Origin: DATGMS01 sp035303945
Lineage (GTDB): Bacteria > Bacteroidota > Bacteroidia > Cytophagales > Cyclobacteriaceae
Assembly: GCA_035303945.1 (NCBI GenBank)
Contig: DATGQZ010000007.1
Span: 174,966 to 238,965 of the forward strand
Direction of reading: 5' to 3'
DNA: 64,000 nt
Positions 18,158 to 26,807 of this stretch are shown piece by piece (position 1 is the first letter of the stretch; every line of letters begins with the position of its first letter). The position numbers and the translations under genes were made by a program. The notes under the pieces were generated by a model, which ran no database searches, was not told the origin of the DNA, and worked only from the letters and a program-made list of their open reading frames with translations.

Positions 18158-19363
18158 ATGAAGGTCTTGAAATTAATATTCCTGCTCATTTTTTTAGGTG
18201 GCAACTTGGCTTTTTGCAAAAACAGACCCATAGAGGTCAAAGATAAGACAAAGCCTGATCAAACAAAGGTTCTTGTCGGTGCTGACCAACCAGAAATTTA
18301 TCTTCCGCTGCTGAAAAACAAAAAGGTCGGCTTAATCGTCAACCAGACCAGTGTTCTCACACAAAAAAACAACCTACATTTGGTGGATTTTCTTTTGAAG
18401 GAAGATGTGCGCATTCAAAAGGTGTTTGTACCCGAACACGGATTTAGAGGCGATGCAGACGCGGGAGAGGCCGTGAAAAACGACACGGATAAAAGAACGG
18501 GACTACCTATAGTATCCTTGTATGGTAATAACAAAAAGCCTTCTTCAAGCTCCTTGGCAGATGTAGATATTGTTGTTTTTGATCTTCAGGATGTAGGTTT
18601 ACGGTTTTACACCTATATAAGCACCCTACACTATGTCATGGAGGCCTGTGCCGAAAATGGCAAAACATTGTTGATCATGGATAGGCCAAACCCAAATGGA
18701 GACTATATTGACGGCCCCATATTAAAAGAGGAGTTTACCAGCTTTGTAGGTTTGCATCCCATACCCGTCGTACATGGCCTGACAGTGGGCGAGCTTGCAC
18801 AAATGATCAACGGTGAGGGATGGTTGGCGAATCGGGTGAATGCCGATATTCAAATCGTACGGGTTAAAAATTGGAACCATGCCCAGCAGTATAGCTTACC
18901 AATCAAGCCTTCTCCAAACCTGCCCAATGATCTCTCCATCCGGCTCTACCCCTCACTCTGTTTTTTTGAAGGAACGGATATCAGCGTGGGGAGGGGCACC
19001 TATTTTCCTTTTCAGGTTTATGGCGCACCCGATACAAAGTATGGTGATTTCACCTTTACTCCTGTCAGCATCAATGGGATGTCAAAAAACCCGCCTCATG
19101 AAAATAAAGCATGCTATGGAAGAGATTTGAGAGGAGAATCGCTAGCACATCGCTTCACATTGCGCTACCTGTTGGAAATGTATAACAAATCTGGCCAGGG
19201 AGCAGCTTTTTTCAACAATTTCTTCGACAAGCTTGCGGGAACAGATCAGTTGAGAAAAGATATCTTGGCGGGGAAAAGTGAACCTGAAATACGCAGCTCC
19301 TGGCAAAGTGGACTTGATGCCTACAAGAAAATCAGAGCAAAATATCTGTTGTATAACGATTGA
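18158..19363 (+). CDS. DUF1343 / GH171 exo-beta-N-acetylmuramidase-like protein
   Basis: Exported protein of the DUF1343 family. The characterised Bacteroidota member NamZ releases terminal N-acetylmuramic acid from peptidoglycan fragments, so a role in cell-wall turnover or scavenging is likely. The signal peptide is MKVLKLIFLLIFLGGNLAFC. Family segments are KKVGLIVNQTSVL, VFVPEHGFRGDADAGE, DLQDVGLRFYTYISTL, DRPNPNGDYIDGP and ISVGRGTYFPFQVYG. The start at 18158 immediately precedes the signal peptide; an open frame continues upstream but lies over the divergent permease gene. Length is 401 residues. Confidence 0.9.
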   Translation: MKVLKLIFLLIFLGGNLAFCKNRPIEVKDKTKPDQTKVLVGADQPEIYLPLLKNKKVGLIVNQTSVLTQKNNLHLVDFLLKEDVRIQKVFVPEHGFRGDADAGEAVKNDTDKRTGLPIVSLYGNNKKPSSSSLADVDIVVFDLQDVGLRFYTYISTLHYVMEACAENGKTLLIMDRPNPNGDYIDGPILKEEFTSFVGLHPIPVVHGLTVGELAQMINGEGWLANRVNADIQIVRVKNWNHAQQYSLPIKPSPNLPNDLSIRLYPSLCFFEGTDISVGRGTYFPFQVYGAPDTKYGDFTFTPVSINGMSKNPPHENKACYGRDLRGESLAHRFTLRYLLEMYNKSGQGAAFFNNFFDKLAGTDQLRKDILAGKSEPEIRSSWQSGLDAYKKIRAKYLLYND

Positions 19364-19441
19364 TAGCTAACAAAAGCTACAGCATAGACTTAAAAAGCCG
19401 CGCAGCAAGCCTTATTCAAATTCCTTCAACCAACAAAGACT

Positions 19442-20362
19442 ATGTCTGATCTCCGCATTGTATATATGGGCACGCCAGAATTTGCCGTGCCTTCACTGAA
19501 GCTATTGGTAGAAAAAGGATGGAATGTAGTGGCAGTCGTCACTGCTCCAGACAAGCCCCAGGGACGAGGGCGTAAGCTAATGGGGTCACCCGTTAAAGAA
19601 GCTGCTCTGGAACTAGGCATTCCCGTGCTTCAACCCACCAACCTGAAAGCGCCAGAATTTATTGAGGCGTTAAAAAGCTACCAAGCCGATGTACAGGTTG
19701 TAGTGGCATTCAGGATGCTGCCAGAAGTAGTATGGAATATGCCGCCAAAGGGAACATTTAATCTCCACGCGTCCCTATTGCCAGATTATAGGGGTGCCGC
19801 CCCCATTAATTGGGCCATTATAAACGGCGAACAAGTGACGGGGGTAACTACCTTTTTCTTACAACATGAAATCGACACGGGCCATATTATTTTTCAGGAA
19901 GAAGAACCCATTTTACCAGAGGATAATGTGGGGACGCTTTATGGAAGATTGATGGAGAGGGGTTCCAAACTGGTACTAAAAACCATTGAGGCAATTGCAG
20001 AAGGTTCAGTGAAAACTACACCACAAGACGAATTCCGGGCTAAAAATCCTGCGCCTAAGCTGTATAAAGAAATGGGACAAATAGATTGGTCCATGCCGGC
20101 AGAAAAAATCCATAATTTGGTCAGAGGACTTTCTCCCTACCCCGCCGCCTGGACTACAATCAACGCCAAAACCTGTAAAATTTACACGACAAGGCCACTC
20201 AAAACGGACCTCTCCGGCTTAAAGGCTGGAGATTATCAAACCGATGGAAAGACAACACTTCACTTCCAGACTGGGGAAGGCGCATTAGCGGTTTTGGAAC
20301 TTCAGATGGAAGGTAAAAAAAGAATGGATGTGGTAGAATTTTTAAGAGGCAATAAACTTTAG
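19442..20362 (+). CDS. fmt: Methionyl-tRNA formyltransferase
   Basis: Formylates initiator Met-tRNA using 10-formyltetrahydrofolate in the cytosol. The N-terminal Rossmann domain starts with RIVYMGTPEFAVPSL. The catalytic segment has NLHASLLPDYRGAAPINWAI (Asn and His) and HEIDTGHI (Asp). The C-terminal beta-barrel for tRNA binding covers about residues 205-306. The 306-residue length is normal. The gene stands alone here; peptide deformylase is not adjacent. Confidence 0.96.
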   Translation: MSDLRIVYMGTPEFAVPSLKLLVEKGWNVVAVVTAPDKPQGRGRKLMGSPVKEAALELGIPVLQPTNLKAPEFIEALKSYQADVQVVVAFRMLPEVVWNMPPKGTFNLHASLLPDYRGAAPINWAIINGEQVTGVTTFFLQHEIDTGHIIFQEEEPILPEDNVGTLYGRLMERGSKLVLKTIEAIAEGSVKTTPQDEFRAKNPAPKLYKEMGQIDWSMPAEKIHNLVRGLSPYPAAWTTINAKTCKIYTTRPLKTDLSGLKAGDYQTDGKTTLHFQTGEGALAVLELQMEGKKRMDVVEFLRGNKL

Positions 20363-20379
20363 GAGTAAATATCTATTCC

Positions 20380-21393
20380 TTATAAATCACCAACCTGCTG
20401 TATGTATTTGGCCATTAATTTTAAATAGCTGCCGATTTTATGGAGGCCAGCCGGGGATGGAGCGCCGGCTTGTTCCTTAACCGAAAGTGCTGTGATTTTG
20501 GACCGGATATTAGCCCTTAAACACTTATAATATAGGAATAAGGGCAAATCCTCTGGCTCTCCTATAACAGGCAGCAATTCTTGGTAAAACAACATGAATT
20601 CAGCAGCAAAGTCCTCATAACCTTCTATTTCCAGCTCCATGCATAAAAAAGCAAGTTCGTACAGTAAATCAATCTGCCTGAAGCTCGCATCAAATTCTAT
20701 ACAATCAAACAAAACCGGTTTTTGATAAAGAAAAATGTTACCCGCATGAAGGTCGCCATGCAGGTCCCTTTGACAGCCCCTGTTGATGCGTCGTTGAATA
20801 TGATCTTGAAAAGAAGCTAAAAAGCTGTCGCTCCAGTGTATAGTATGCTGGATGAAATCAGCTTCTGATCCACCCATCCATGCCGCAATACAATCCTTTA
20901 CCGTAGCTATATCATTGAACAGGCTTTTGGACTTATCCAGATCAAAAGGCTCTCGAACTACAGCAGCCTGCTGATGAAAAGCAGCTATTTCTTGGGCCAA
21001 AGCCTGAATATGCGCAGAATTTACCTCTTTTGCCTTCAGCATCTTGTCCATTCTGAGGGAGGTGTTTAACCGCTCCATCAATACCGCATATTCTTTAATA
21101 GGCCCCCTCCTTCCTCCTATGGACCACAGGCCCTTCTCTTCACGAAGCGCAACAACAGCCAAATAAATGGACGAAAATCGCTTATTAAGTTTAAATTCTA
21201 ACTCGCAGTACTTTTTCCGCAATTCCAAGGATGAAAAATCAAGAAAAGATAGCCTCAGCGGCTTTTTAATTTTTAAGGCATAAGATTTACTGAATACCAC
21301 CCACGAGATGTGGGTTTCTTCATACGCAGTTTCCAATGGCTCACCTTTCAGTGTCGCAGTATTTATTAATGCCTTTAACTCTTCCTGTTTCAT
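20380..21393 (-). CDS. APH-like (aminoglycoside phosphotransferase-fold) kinase domain protein
   Basis: A 337-residue protein with the protein-kinase-like fold of the COG2187 type. The ATP-side segment is VVFSKSYALKIKKPLRLSFL, the catalytic loop is RDLHGDLHAGNIFL (Asp and Asn), and the metal site is VLFDCIEFDASF. In many bacteria this domain is fused to a P-loop kinase of the COG0645 type; here that second part is a separate gene 3 bases upstream. The substrate is unknown, and antibiotic resistance should not be assumed from the fold name. It is the last gene of a three-gene minus-strand operon. Confidence 0.85.
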   Translation of the reverse strand: MKQEELKALINTATLKGEPLETAYEETHISWVVFSKSYALKIKKPLRLSFLDFSSLELRKKYCELEFKLNKRFSSIYLAVVALREEKGLWSIGGRRGPIKEYAVLMERLNTSLRMDKMLKAKEVNSAHIQALAQEIAAFHQQAAVVREPFDLDKSKSLFNDIATVKDCIAAWMGGSEADFIQHTIHWSDSFLASFQDHIQRRINRGCQRDLHGDLHAGNIFLYQKPVLFDCIEFDASFRQIDLLYELAFLCMELEIEGYEDFAAEFMLFYQELLPVIGEPEDLPLFLYYKCLRANIRSKITALSVKEQAGAPSPAGLHKIGSYLKLMAKYIQQVGDL

Positions 21394-21396
21394 ATC

Positions 21397-21888
21397 TTAA
21401 TGCGCTAAGTACCGCTCCGCCTCTACCAACATATCGTCAATGTTATTTTGAGAAGATATCAACTTGATATAAGGCATTGAGGGTGCTTCAAATGTGGAAG
21501 CTAGTTTTTGATAAACACCAAAATCAGCTTCGCTGTCTTCTCTCGGTGCTGATAGCCGTTCTTTTATCACTTCCACAGGTGCAACTATCCAAAATTTCAG
21601 CAGTGGGACGAACAAATGCTGTGCAAGCTGCTCAAATTGAAGCCTTATCGCTTCTTGGTAAAATGTAGTATCTACTATGACTGACTTTCCTTCCTGCAGA
21701 AGCGTCTTGGCGAGTACTAACATTTTTTTGTAAACCTTCTGCTTTTCCTGATTGGAATATTTTCCCATTGCATGCATTTCCTTTCGCACCTGATCGCTGC
21801 CGATATAGGAGAAGCCTAACCGCTCTGCTAGACGTTTGGCAAAAAAGGTTTTGCCGGATCCCGGCAAGCCCATGACCATAACTAACAT
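21397..21888 (-). CDS. P-loop small-molecule kinase (AAA/zeta-toxin-like)
   Basis: A 163-residue P-loop ATPase with Walker A GLPGSGKTFFAKRLA and a Walker-B-like VIVDTTFY. The overall pattern (IGSDQVRKEMHAMG) is of the gluconate-kinase/zeta-like small kinases. I start at the ATG at 21888, 4 bases after the stop of the metallopeptidase gene. Longer in-frame starts would overlap that gene and add residues unlike the family. Together with the next gene it reconstitutes the two halves of a COG2187-COG0645 fusion seen elsewhere. The substrate is unknown. Confidence 0.82.
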   Translation of the reverse strand: MLVMVMGLPGSGKTFFAKRLAERLGFSYIGSDQVRKEMHAMGKYSNQEKQKVYKKMLVLAKTLLQEGKSVIVDTTFYQEAIRLQFEQLAQHLFVPLLKFWIVAPVEVIKERLSAPREDSEADFGVYQKLASTFEAPSMPYIKLISSQNNIDDMLVEAERYLAH

Positions 21889-21892
21889 ATTT

Positions 21893-22783
21893 CTACAGTT
21901 CTGATGCATTAAATGTATCCCATTGGGAAAGATCTCCCGCTTCGTATCCCTTTTTGAACCAGCGCATTCTTTGCTCCGATGTTCCATGGGTAAATGAGTC
22001 TGGCACAACACGGCCCTGTACTTGTTTTTGAATTCTGTCATCCCCTATGGCGCTGGCTGCATTTAAGGCCTCTTCTATATCTCCCTCTTCCAGAACACCC
22101 AAGGTATGCTGGGCATGATGCGCCCACACACCGGACAAATAGTCTGCCTGCAGTTCAAGCCGCACAGACATTTTATTGTATTCTGCATCGCTGAGTTGCC
22201 CCCTTAAGCTGTGAACCTTATCGGTAATGCCCATAAGCTTTTGGATATGATGACCCACTTCATGTGCAATGACATAAGCTTGGGCAAAATCTCCCGGTGC
22301 TTTAAAACGGTCCCTCAGCTCTTTATAGAAGCTTAGATCAACGTAAAGTTTTTCATCGCTGGGACAGTAAAAAGGACCAGTGGCAGAGGAAGCTGATCCG
22401 CAGGCGGACTGTACGCTGCCGGTGAACAACACCAGTGTGGGTTCCCTGTAATTGGCGAGAAGCTGATTCCAGACGATCTCCGTATCGCTAAGCACAACCG
22501 CGCTAAAGTCAGCCAGCTCCTCTTCCTCCGGACTTCCCTGATACTCCGTAAGTGCCGCTGGCTGTGCGCCCCCATCAAACTGCTGCAACAGTGTCAGCGG
22601 GTTGGTACCCGTCAGCCACATGAACAACACAAAAATACCCACAACGATTAAACCTGTTTTGGAGAAAAGGAATCGGAGTATCAATCCCATGGCTAACGGG
22701 GACATTCCTCCACCACCAAAGGATCCTGATTGGCCTCTGCGGTCTTCAACATTGCTGCTTTTTCTTCTGCCTTGCCATTTCAT
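21893..22783 (-). CDS. YpfJ-type neutral zinc metallopeptidase, membrane-anchored
   Basis: A 296-residue protein of the KPN_02809/YpfJ family. It has one N-terminal membrane helix (TGLIVVGIFVLFMWLTG, about residues 44-60) after a charged, Gly-rich cytosolic segment. The zinc motif is VIAHEVGHHIQ and the third ligand is likely in ELQADYLSGVWAHH. The catalytic domain probably lies in the periplasm. Its substrate is not known for the family. It is the first gene of an operon with two kinase-like genes, which follow at 4- and 3-base gaps. Confidence 0.88.
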   Translation of the reverse strand: MKWQGRRKSSNVEDRRGQSGSFGGGGMSPLAMGLILRFLFSKTGLIVVGIFVLFMWLTGTNPLTLLQQFDGGAQPAALTEYQGSPEEEELADFSAVVLSDTEIVWNQLLANYREPTLVLFTGSVQSACGSASSATGPFYCPSDEKLYVDLSFYKELRDRFKAPGDFAQAYVIAHEVGHHIQKLMGITDKVHSLRGQLSDAEYNKMSVRLELQADYLSGVWAHHAQHTLGVLEEGDIEEALNAASAIGDDRIQKQVQGRVVPDSFTHGTSEQRMRWFKKGYEAGDLSQWDTFNASEL

Positions 22784-22989
22784 GGTATAGAATTTATAGT
22801 TATAAGTATGGTTAACCGCCGCCTAAAAAATAATTTTCACGTAGTTTTCATTTACGATCGGCTTATTCAGCTTTTTGATCAATGAATATACCGATTTGAA
22901 ATTTATCCTCATAAATTGTATTGATTTACTATCTTAGACACTAGAATTACGAGAAAGGCTGCTAGCAAAATATTAATTCCCAATCCAAC

Positions 22990-24507
22990 ATGATCACAGA
23001 ACAACAAAAGCAACAGGTACTTCTTCAAGGTATGTCCTTGGAAAAAGTAGAAGAACAAATCCAAAACTTTAAAAATGGCTTTCCCTATTTAAACATTCAT
23101 GCTGCTGCCATAATAGGTGATGGTATCAAACAGCTATCCGAGGAGAAGCTGGCGGATTATCTCTCCATTTATGAAGAGGTAGCGCCACAAAAGCGCATTG
23201 TTAAATTTGTGCCTGCCAGTGGTGCAGCCAGTAGGATGTTTAAAGATCTTTATGCTTTTCTGGAGTCAGATGATGACGATATTGAAAGCAGCGCTTTCAG
23301 TAGACAGTTTATAGAGCAGCTTTCCTCTTTCCCCTTCTACCATGACTTGGACGAAAGCTTAAGAAACAGCGGAACAGACTTACAGACAGCATTAAACAAT
23401 AAGGAATATAAACTTATTCTCAAACATTTCTTGGAGGCTGGACACATGGGCTACGGCGAACTGCCCAAAGGTTTGTTGAAGTTCCACAGCTATGAGGAAG
23501 GGAGCAGGACCCCAACTGAAGAACATTTTGTAGAAGGTGCTGATTATGGAGTGGGGTTGGACAACACGGTCCGGCTTCATTTCACTGTTTCACCGGAACA
23601 TCAGGAAAAGTTTGAAGCACATGTGGCTGCCATACGGCCAACATTTGAACAGAAATTTGGGGTGAGGTTTGAAGTAGCGTTTTCGCAGCAAAAGAAGTCG
23701 ACAGACACCATTGCCGTCAACATGGACAACACTCCTTTTGTGGAAGATAATGGCGACATACTGTTCCGTCCTGCGGGTCATGGTGCCCTGCTCGAAAACC
23801 TGAATGAGATTGATGCGGACATTGTGTTTATCAAAAACATCGACAATGTGGTACCTGACCGCATTAAGTCCACCACTACCACTTATAAAAAAGCGATTGG
23901 CGGCATTTTGTTCGATGTTCAGAGGAAAGCATTTGATGCCTTACAAGCTTTAGAAAATGATGTCAACGAACATGCGGTGTCAAGAGCTGAGAATGTATTC
24001 GAACAAGAATTAGGAGCCAAAGTCCCTCCTCATTATGCTTCTTGGTCAACAAAGGAAAAAGGAGCCTACCTTTTTGAAAAGCTAAATCGGCCCATTAGGG
24101 TTTGCGGGATGGTGGAGAATACAGGAGAACCCGGCGGAGGTCCGTTTTGGGTGATGGAAGCAGACGGTTCTCTATCTTTACAAATAGCCGAAACCGCACA
24201 GCTGGACTTGGAAGATGCAGAACAACATCAATTGTTTGAGTCTTCCACACATTTTAATCCTACCGATTTGGTTTGTGGCTTGAAGGATTATCAGGGAAAC
24301 AAATTTGATCTGTTACAATTCCGTGATCCAAAGACGGGCTTTATCACGCAAAAATCAAAAAGTGGGAAGCCGCTTAAGGCGCAGGAGCTACCTGGGCTCT
24401 GGAATGGATCTATGTCAGGGTGGAATTCGATATTTGTTGAAGTACCATTGATTACCTTTAACCCGGTGAAAACAATCAATGACCTCCTTAGAGAAGTGCA
24501 TCAGTAA
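22990..24507 (+). CDS. DUF4301 family protein
   Basis: A 505-residue cytosolic protein of a family largely restricted to Bacteroidota, with no established function. Recognisable segments are KRIVKFVPASGAASRMFKDL near residue 80, GLLKFHSYEEGSRTPTEEHF and the C-terminal NDLLREVH. The PASGAASRMFK motif, followed by acidic and basic conserved patches, recalls the nucleotide-binding loop of sugar-nucleotidyltransferase-like proteins, but this resemblance is my reading and weak. It lies alone between the metallopeptidase operon and the DUF1080 gene. Confidence 0.82.
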   Translation: MITEQQKQQVLLQGMSLEKVEEQIQNFKNGFPYLNIHAAAIIGDGIKQLSEEKLADYLSIYEEVAPQKRIVKFVPASGAASRMFKDLYAFLESDDDDIESSAFSRQFIEQLSSFPFYHDLDESLRNSGTDLQTALNNKEYKLILKHFLEAGHMGYGELPKGLLKFHSYEEGSRTPTEEHFVEGADYGVGLDNTVRLHFTVSPEHQEKFEAHVAAIRPTFEQKFGVRFEVAFSQQKKSTDTIAVNMDNTPFVEDNGDILFRPAGHGALLENLNEIDADIVFIKNIDNVVPDRIKSTTTTYKKAIGGILFDVQRKAFDALQALENDVNEHAVSRAENVFEQELGAKVPPHYASWSTKEKGAYLFEKLNRPIRVCGMVENTGEPGGGPFWVMEADGSLSLQIAETAQLDLEDAEQHQLFESSTHFNPTDLVCGLKDYQGNKFDLLQFRDPKTGFITQKSKSGKPLKAQELPGLWNGSMSGWNSIFVEVPLITFNPVKTINDLLREVHQ

Positions 24508-24600
24508 TGCAGAAGGGGGCGGGTAATTGATTTGTACCTGTCCCTAGATTGTCCCTTAACTTGTTCTTTCATTCATTTTCCGCTTTAGACATATAACCCG

Positions 24601-25368
24601 ATGAAACCTACATCTTCTTTAACGGTCTTGTTTTTTCTTTTTATTTCTGTTGCACACGCCCAGCTCGGCGTGGGTGCTAAAGCTCCTAATGATGCAGAAA
24701 TTCTTTTTGATGGTAGCAGAGCGATGCTGGATGCTAAGTGGACCTACTGGAAAGGTCCCCGCCTTGCCGCTGAGCTACCCATTAAATGGCAGATCGTCGA
24801 AGACCCTGTAGATGATGGACAGGCGTTGAATTCCAATGATCCTGCCGCGGCTGGAGGCAAATATGGCGCTGCAGATATCGTTACCAAGAAAGAATATAAG
24901 GATTTCCGGTTACATGTGGAGTTTCTTATCCAGCAAGCTGGAGGTAACAGCGGCGTGTATTTACAAAACCGTTATGAGATACAGATTCTTGATGGTGACT
25001 CTACTGATCACGGTATGGCAGCTATTATCAATGAGAAGGCCGCGCCTTATTCCGCCTACAAAGGTGTGGGTAAATGGAATGCTTATGACATTACCTTTCG
25101 GGCAGCCCGTTTTGATAAGGAGGGCCAGCTGAATGAAAAAGCAATGGTGACGATATATTTCAACGCACAAAAAATCCATGATAAGGTACCCATCCAGCAG
25201 GTATGGGGTGGTGTCAATTCGGGTATGGACGGGGGTAATGATGGTGGTAAGGGCATTACCGACCGTCCCGGTGGCATTAAACTTCAGGCTGAGGGGCATG
25301 ATGTATTGTATAGAAATATTTGGATTCAAGAGTTGAGCTTAGATGAAGCTGATACAGATGTTAAGTGA
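24601..25368 (+). CDS. Secreted DUF1080 (3-keto-disaccharide hydrolase-like) protein
   Basis: A 255-residue exported protein with a signal peptide (VLFFLFISVAHAQ) and one DUF1080 domain with a concanavalin-like jelly-roll fold. Recognisable segments are ILFDGSRAMLDAKWTYW, FRLHVEFLIQQAGGNSGVYL, YEIQILDGDSTDHG and VGKWNAYDITFRAARF. Some DUF1080 proteins cleave 3-keto-glucosides, so a role in sugar breakdown in the periplasm or outside the cell is possible. No carbohydrate-use genes are adjacent, so the substrate is open. Confidence 0.87.
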   Translation: MKPTSSLTVLFFLFISVAHAQLGVGAKAPNDAEILFDGSRAMLDAKWTYWKGPRLAAELPIKWQIVEDPVDDGQALNSNDPAAAGGKYGAADIVTKKEYKDFRLHVEFLIQQAGGNSGVYLQNRYEIQILDGDSTDHGMAAIINEKAAPYSAYKGVGKWNAYDITFRAARFDKEGQLNEKAMVTIYFNAQKIHDKVPIQQVWGGVNSGMDGGNDGGKGITDRPGGIKLQAEGHDVLYRNIWIQELSLDEADTDVK

Positions 25369-25379
25369 TTTTCCTTTTT

Positions 25380-25472
25380 CTTGATCATTTCTATATTAGC
25401 CATTAAGCTTATATTTTAAAATATTAGCATATTTACTTATATTTTCGAATATTAGTTAAATTGCTTATATCT
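25380..25472 (+). repeat. Iterated 28-bp AT-rich repeat upstream of the SatD-like gene
   Basis: Two near-identical 20-base units, CTTATATTTT-NN-AATATTAG, lie at 25408-25427 and 25436-25455 and differ only at the central two bases. A third partial copy (CTTATAT) starts at 25464, and a degenerate one ends in CTATATTAG at 25399. All four are in phase with a 28-base period, and the last partial copy runs into the start codon. The first unit contains the perfect palindrome ATATTTTAAAATAT. This arrangement suggests a multi-site operator, perhaps for the HTH-bearing protein encoded next. Confidence 0.7.
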
Positions 25473-26099
25473 ATGAAAAAGTTCATCGCGGTAATTACGG
25501 GGGATGTTATAGGATCGAGAAAAGCTGTATCTCCAGAATGGCTTCTTGCCCTTAAGGCCAAATTAGGTCAATTCGGAAGCGCTCCTAAAGAATGGGAAAT
25601 TTACCGGGGAGATGAATTTCAGCTGGAGGTGGCACATCCGGCGCAGGCACTTATAAAAGCTTTACAACTGAAGGCCTGTATCAAAAAATTCCAAAACCTG
25701 GATGTCCGAATGGCTATCGGAATAGGAGAGAAAGCCTATGAGGCAGAAAAGGTTTCCGAATCCAACGGAAGTGCTTTCAGCCATTCAGGTACCCAGTTTG
25801 ATCAATTAAAAAAACAAAAAGTCACCTTGGCGATAGCCAGTAATCACCAGGAGTTCGATACAGAAATCAATCTGATGTTAAAACTGGCCTTGGTAACAAT
25901 GGATAATTGGACACAGGTATCGGCAGAAGTTGCTGAAATTGTTTTTGACAATCCTGACCTTTTACAAGACCAGATCGCAAAGAAATTAAAGATCAAACAA
26001 AGTGCGGTCAGCCAAAGAAGCCGACGCGCACAACTGGACCTCATCCTTGAAATGGTGCAACACTACCAGAAAAGGATAATGCAACTAAAGCCGTTATGA
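25473..26099 (+). CDS. SatD-like protein with C-terminal helix-turn-helix
   Basis: A 208-residue cytosolic protein of the SatD family, function unknown. I start at the ATG at 25473 (MKKFIAVITGDVIGS); a TTG at 25461 is unnecessary. The C-terminal part (about residues 166-200, QDQIAKKLKIKQSAVSQRSR) looks like a helix-turn-helix. The N-terminal 115 residues show spaced motifs ITGDVIGS (Asp11), YRGDEFQLEV (Asp47), VRMAIGIGE and GSAFSHSGTQFDQL. By my reading this matches the order of metal and fold motifs in class III nucleotide cyclases. It is translationally coupled (ATGA) to the membrane protein that follows and preceded by an iterated repeat. Confidence 0.8.
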   Translation: MKKFIAVITGDVIGSRKAVSPEWLLALKAKLGQFGSAPKEWEIYRGDEFQLEVAHPAQALIKALQLKACIKKFQNLDVRMAIGIGEKAYEAEKVSESNGSAFSHSGTQFDQLKKQKVTLAIASNHQEFDTEINLMLKLALVTMDNWTQVSAEVAEIVFDNPDLLQDQIAKKLKIKQSAVSQRSRRAQLDLILEMVQHYQKRIMQLKPL

Positions 26100-26800
26100 T
26101 GCTATTAATTAAGCTACTTTTGGTTCATCTGCTAGTCGATTTTGTATTTCAGCCCGACCATTGGGTAGCGGAGAAGGAACGCGAAAAGCACCGGAGTCCC
26201 AAACTGTACCTGCATGTCCTGCTTCACGGAATATTATCGTGGGTTCTTGTCACCGAATGGTCTTTTTGGCCTTTTGCAGTGGCAATAACAGTCTCCCATT
26301 TTGCTATAGATTGGGCCAAGCTCAATTTCCAAAATACCCAAACACAAAAAACTTGGTTTTTCATTGATCAATTGTTGCACCTGCTCCTACTCGTAGGCCT
26401 GAGCCTGCTATACAAGGGGTCCGCCATTGATTGGACTTTTCTTCATGAAGAAAAATGGTTGTCCATCATAACTGCCAGCGTTTTCCTCTCCATCCCCACA
26501 TCGGTTTTGATCAGAATCCTCATATCTGGCTGGACCCCCAAAACAGAGGATGCACAAAGTGAATCACTCCAGCATGCTGGCAAGTATATAGGAATCTTAG
26601 AAAGGCTGTTCATACTCCTTTTCATTCTCACAGATCATTGGGAAGGCATCGGCTTCTTATTGGCTGCCAAATCCATCTTTAGGTTCGGAGACTTGAAAGA
26701 ATCAAAGGAAAGAAAGCTGACAGAATATGTAATGATCGGAACCTTGCTGAGCTTTGGCTTAGCCATCCTTACAGGAATAGTGGTGAGGTTCTTTCAATAA
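26096..26800 (+). CDS. DUF3307 integral membrane protein
   Basis: A 234-residue protein with about six hydrophobic segments, ending in EYVMIGTLLSFGLAILTG. Conserved-looking polar residues within or beside the helices are LVDFVFQPDHW, YLHVLLHGILSW and the HxxxD motif in SHFAIDWAKLNF. That could be a metal site, but no activity is known for the family. Its ATG overlaps the stop of the SatD-like gene in ATGA. The pairing suggests the soluble partner signals to, or is controlled by, this membrane protein. Confidence 0.82.
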   Translation: MMLLIKLLLVHLLVDFVFQPDHWVAEKEREKHRSPKLYLHVLLHGILSWVLVTEWSFWPFAVAITVSHFAIDWAKLNFQNTQTQKTWFFIDQLLHLLLLVGLSLLYKGSAIDWTFLHEEKWLSIITASVFLSIPTSVLIRILISGWTPKTEDAQSESLQHAGKYIGILERLFILLFILTDHWEGIGFLLAAKSIFRFGDLKESKERKLTEYVMIGTLLSFGLAILTGIVVRFFQ

Positions 26801-26807
26801 CATTTCT

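Noticed and set aside
20380..21393. Antibiotic-resistance call for the APH-like gene
   Set aside because: The fold is shared by many small-molecule kinases. The neighbour and fusion pattern match the COG2187-type proteins, not aminoglycoside enzymes.
25380..25472. Possible short CRISPR array from the 28-bp period
   Set aside because: The repeat period contains no unique spacers of normal length, copies are partial and AT-rich, and the last one runs into a start codon. It reads as an operator array.
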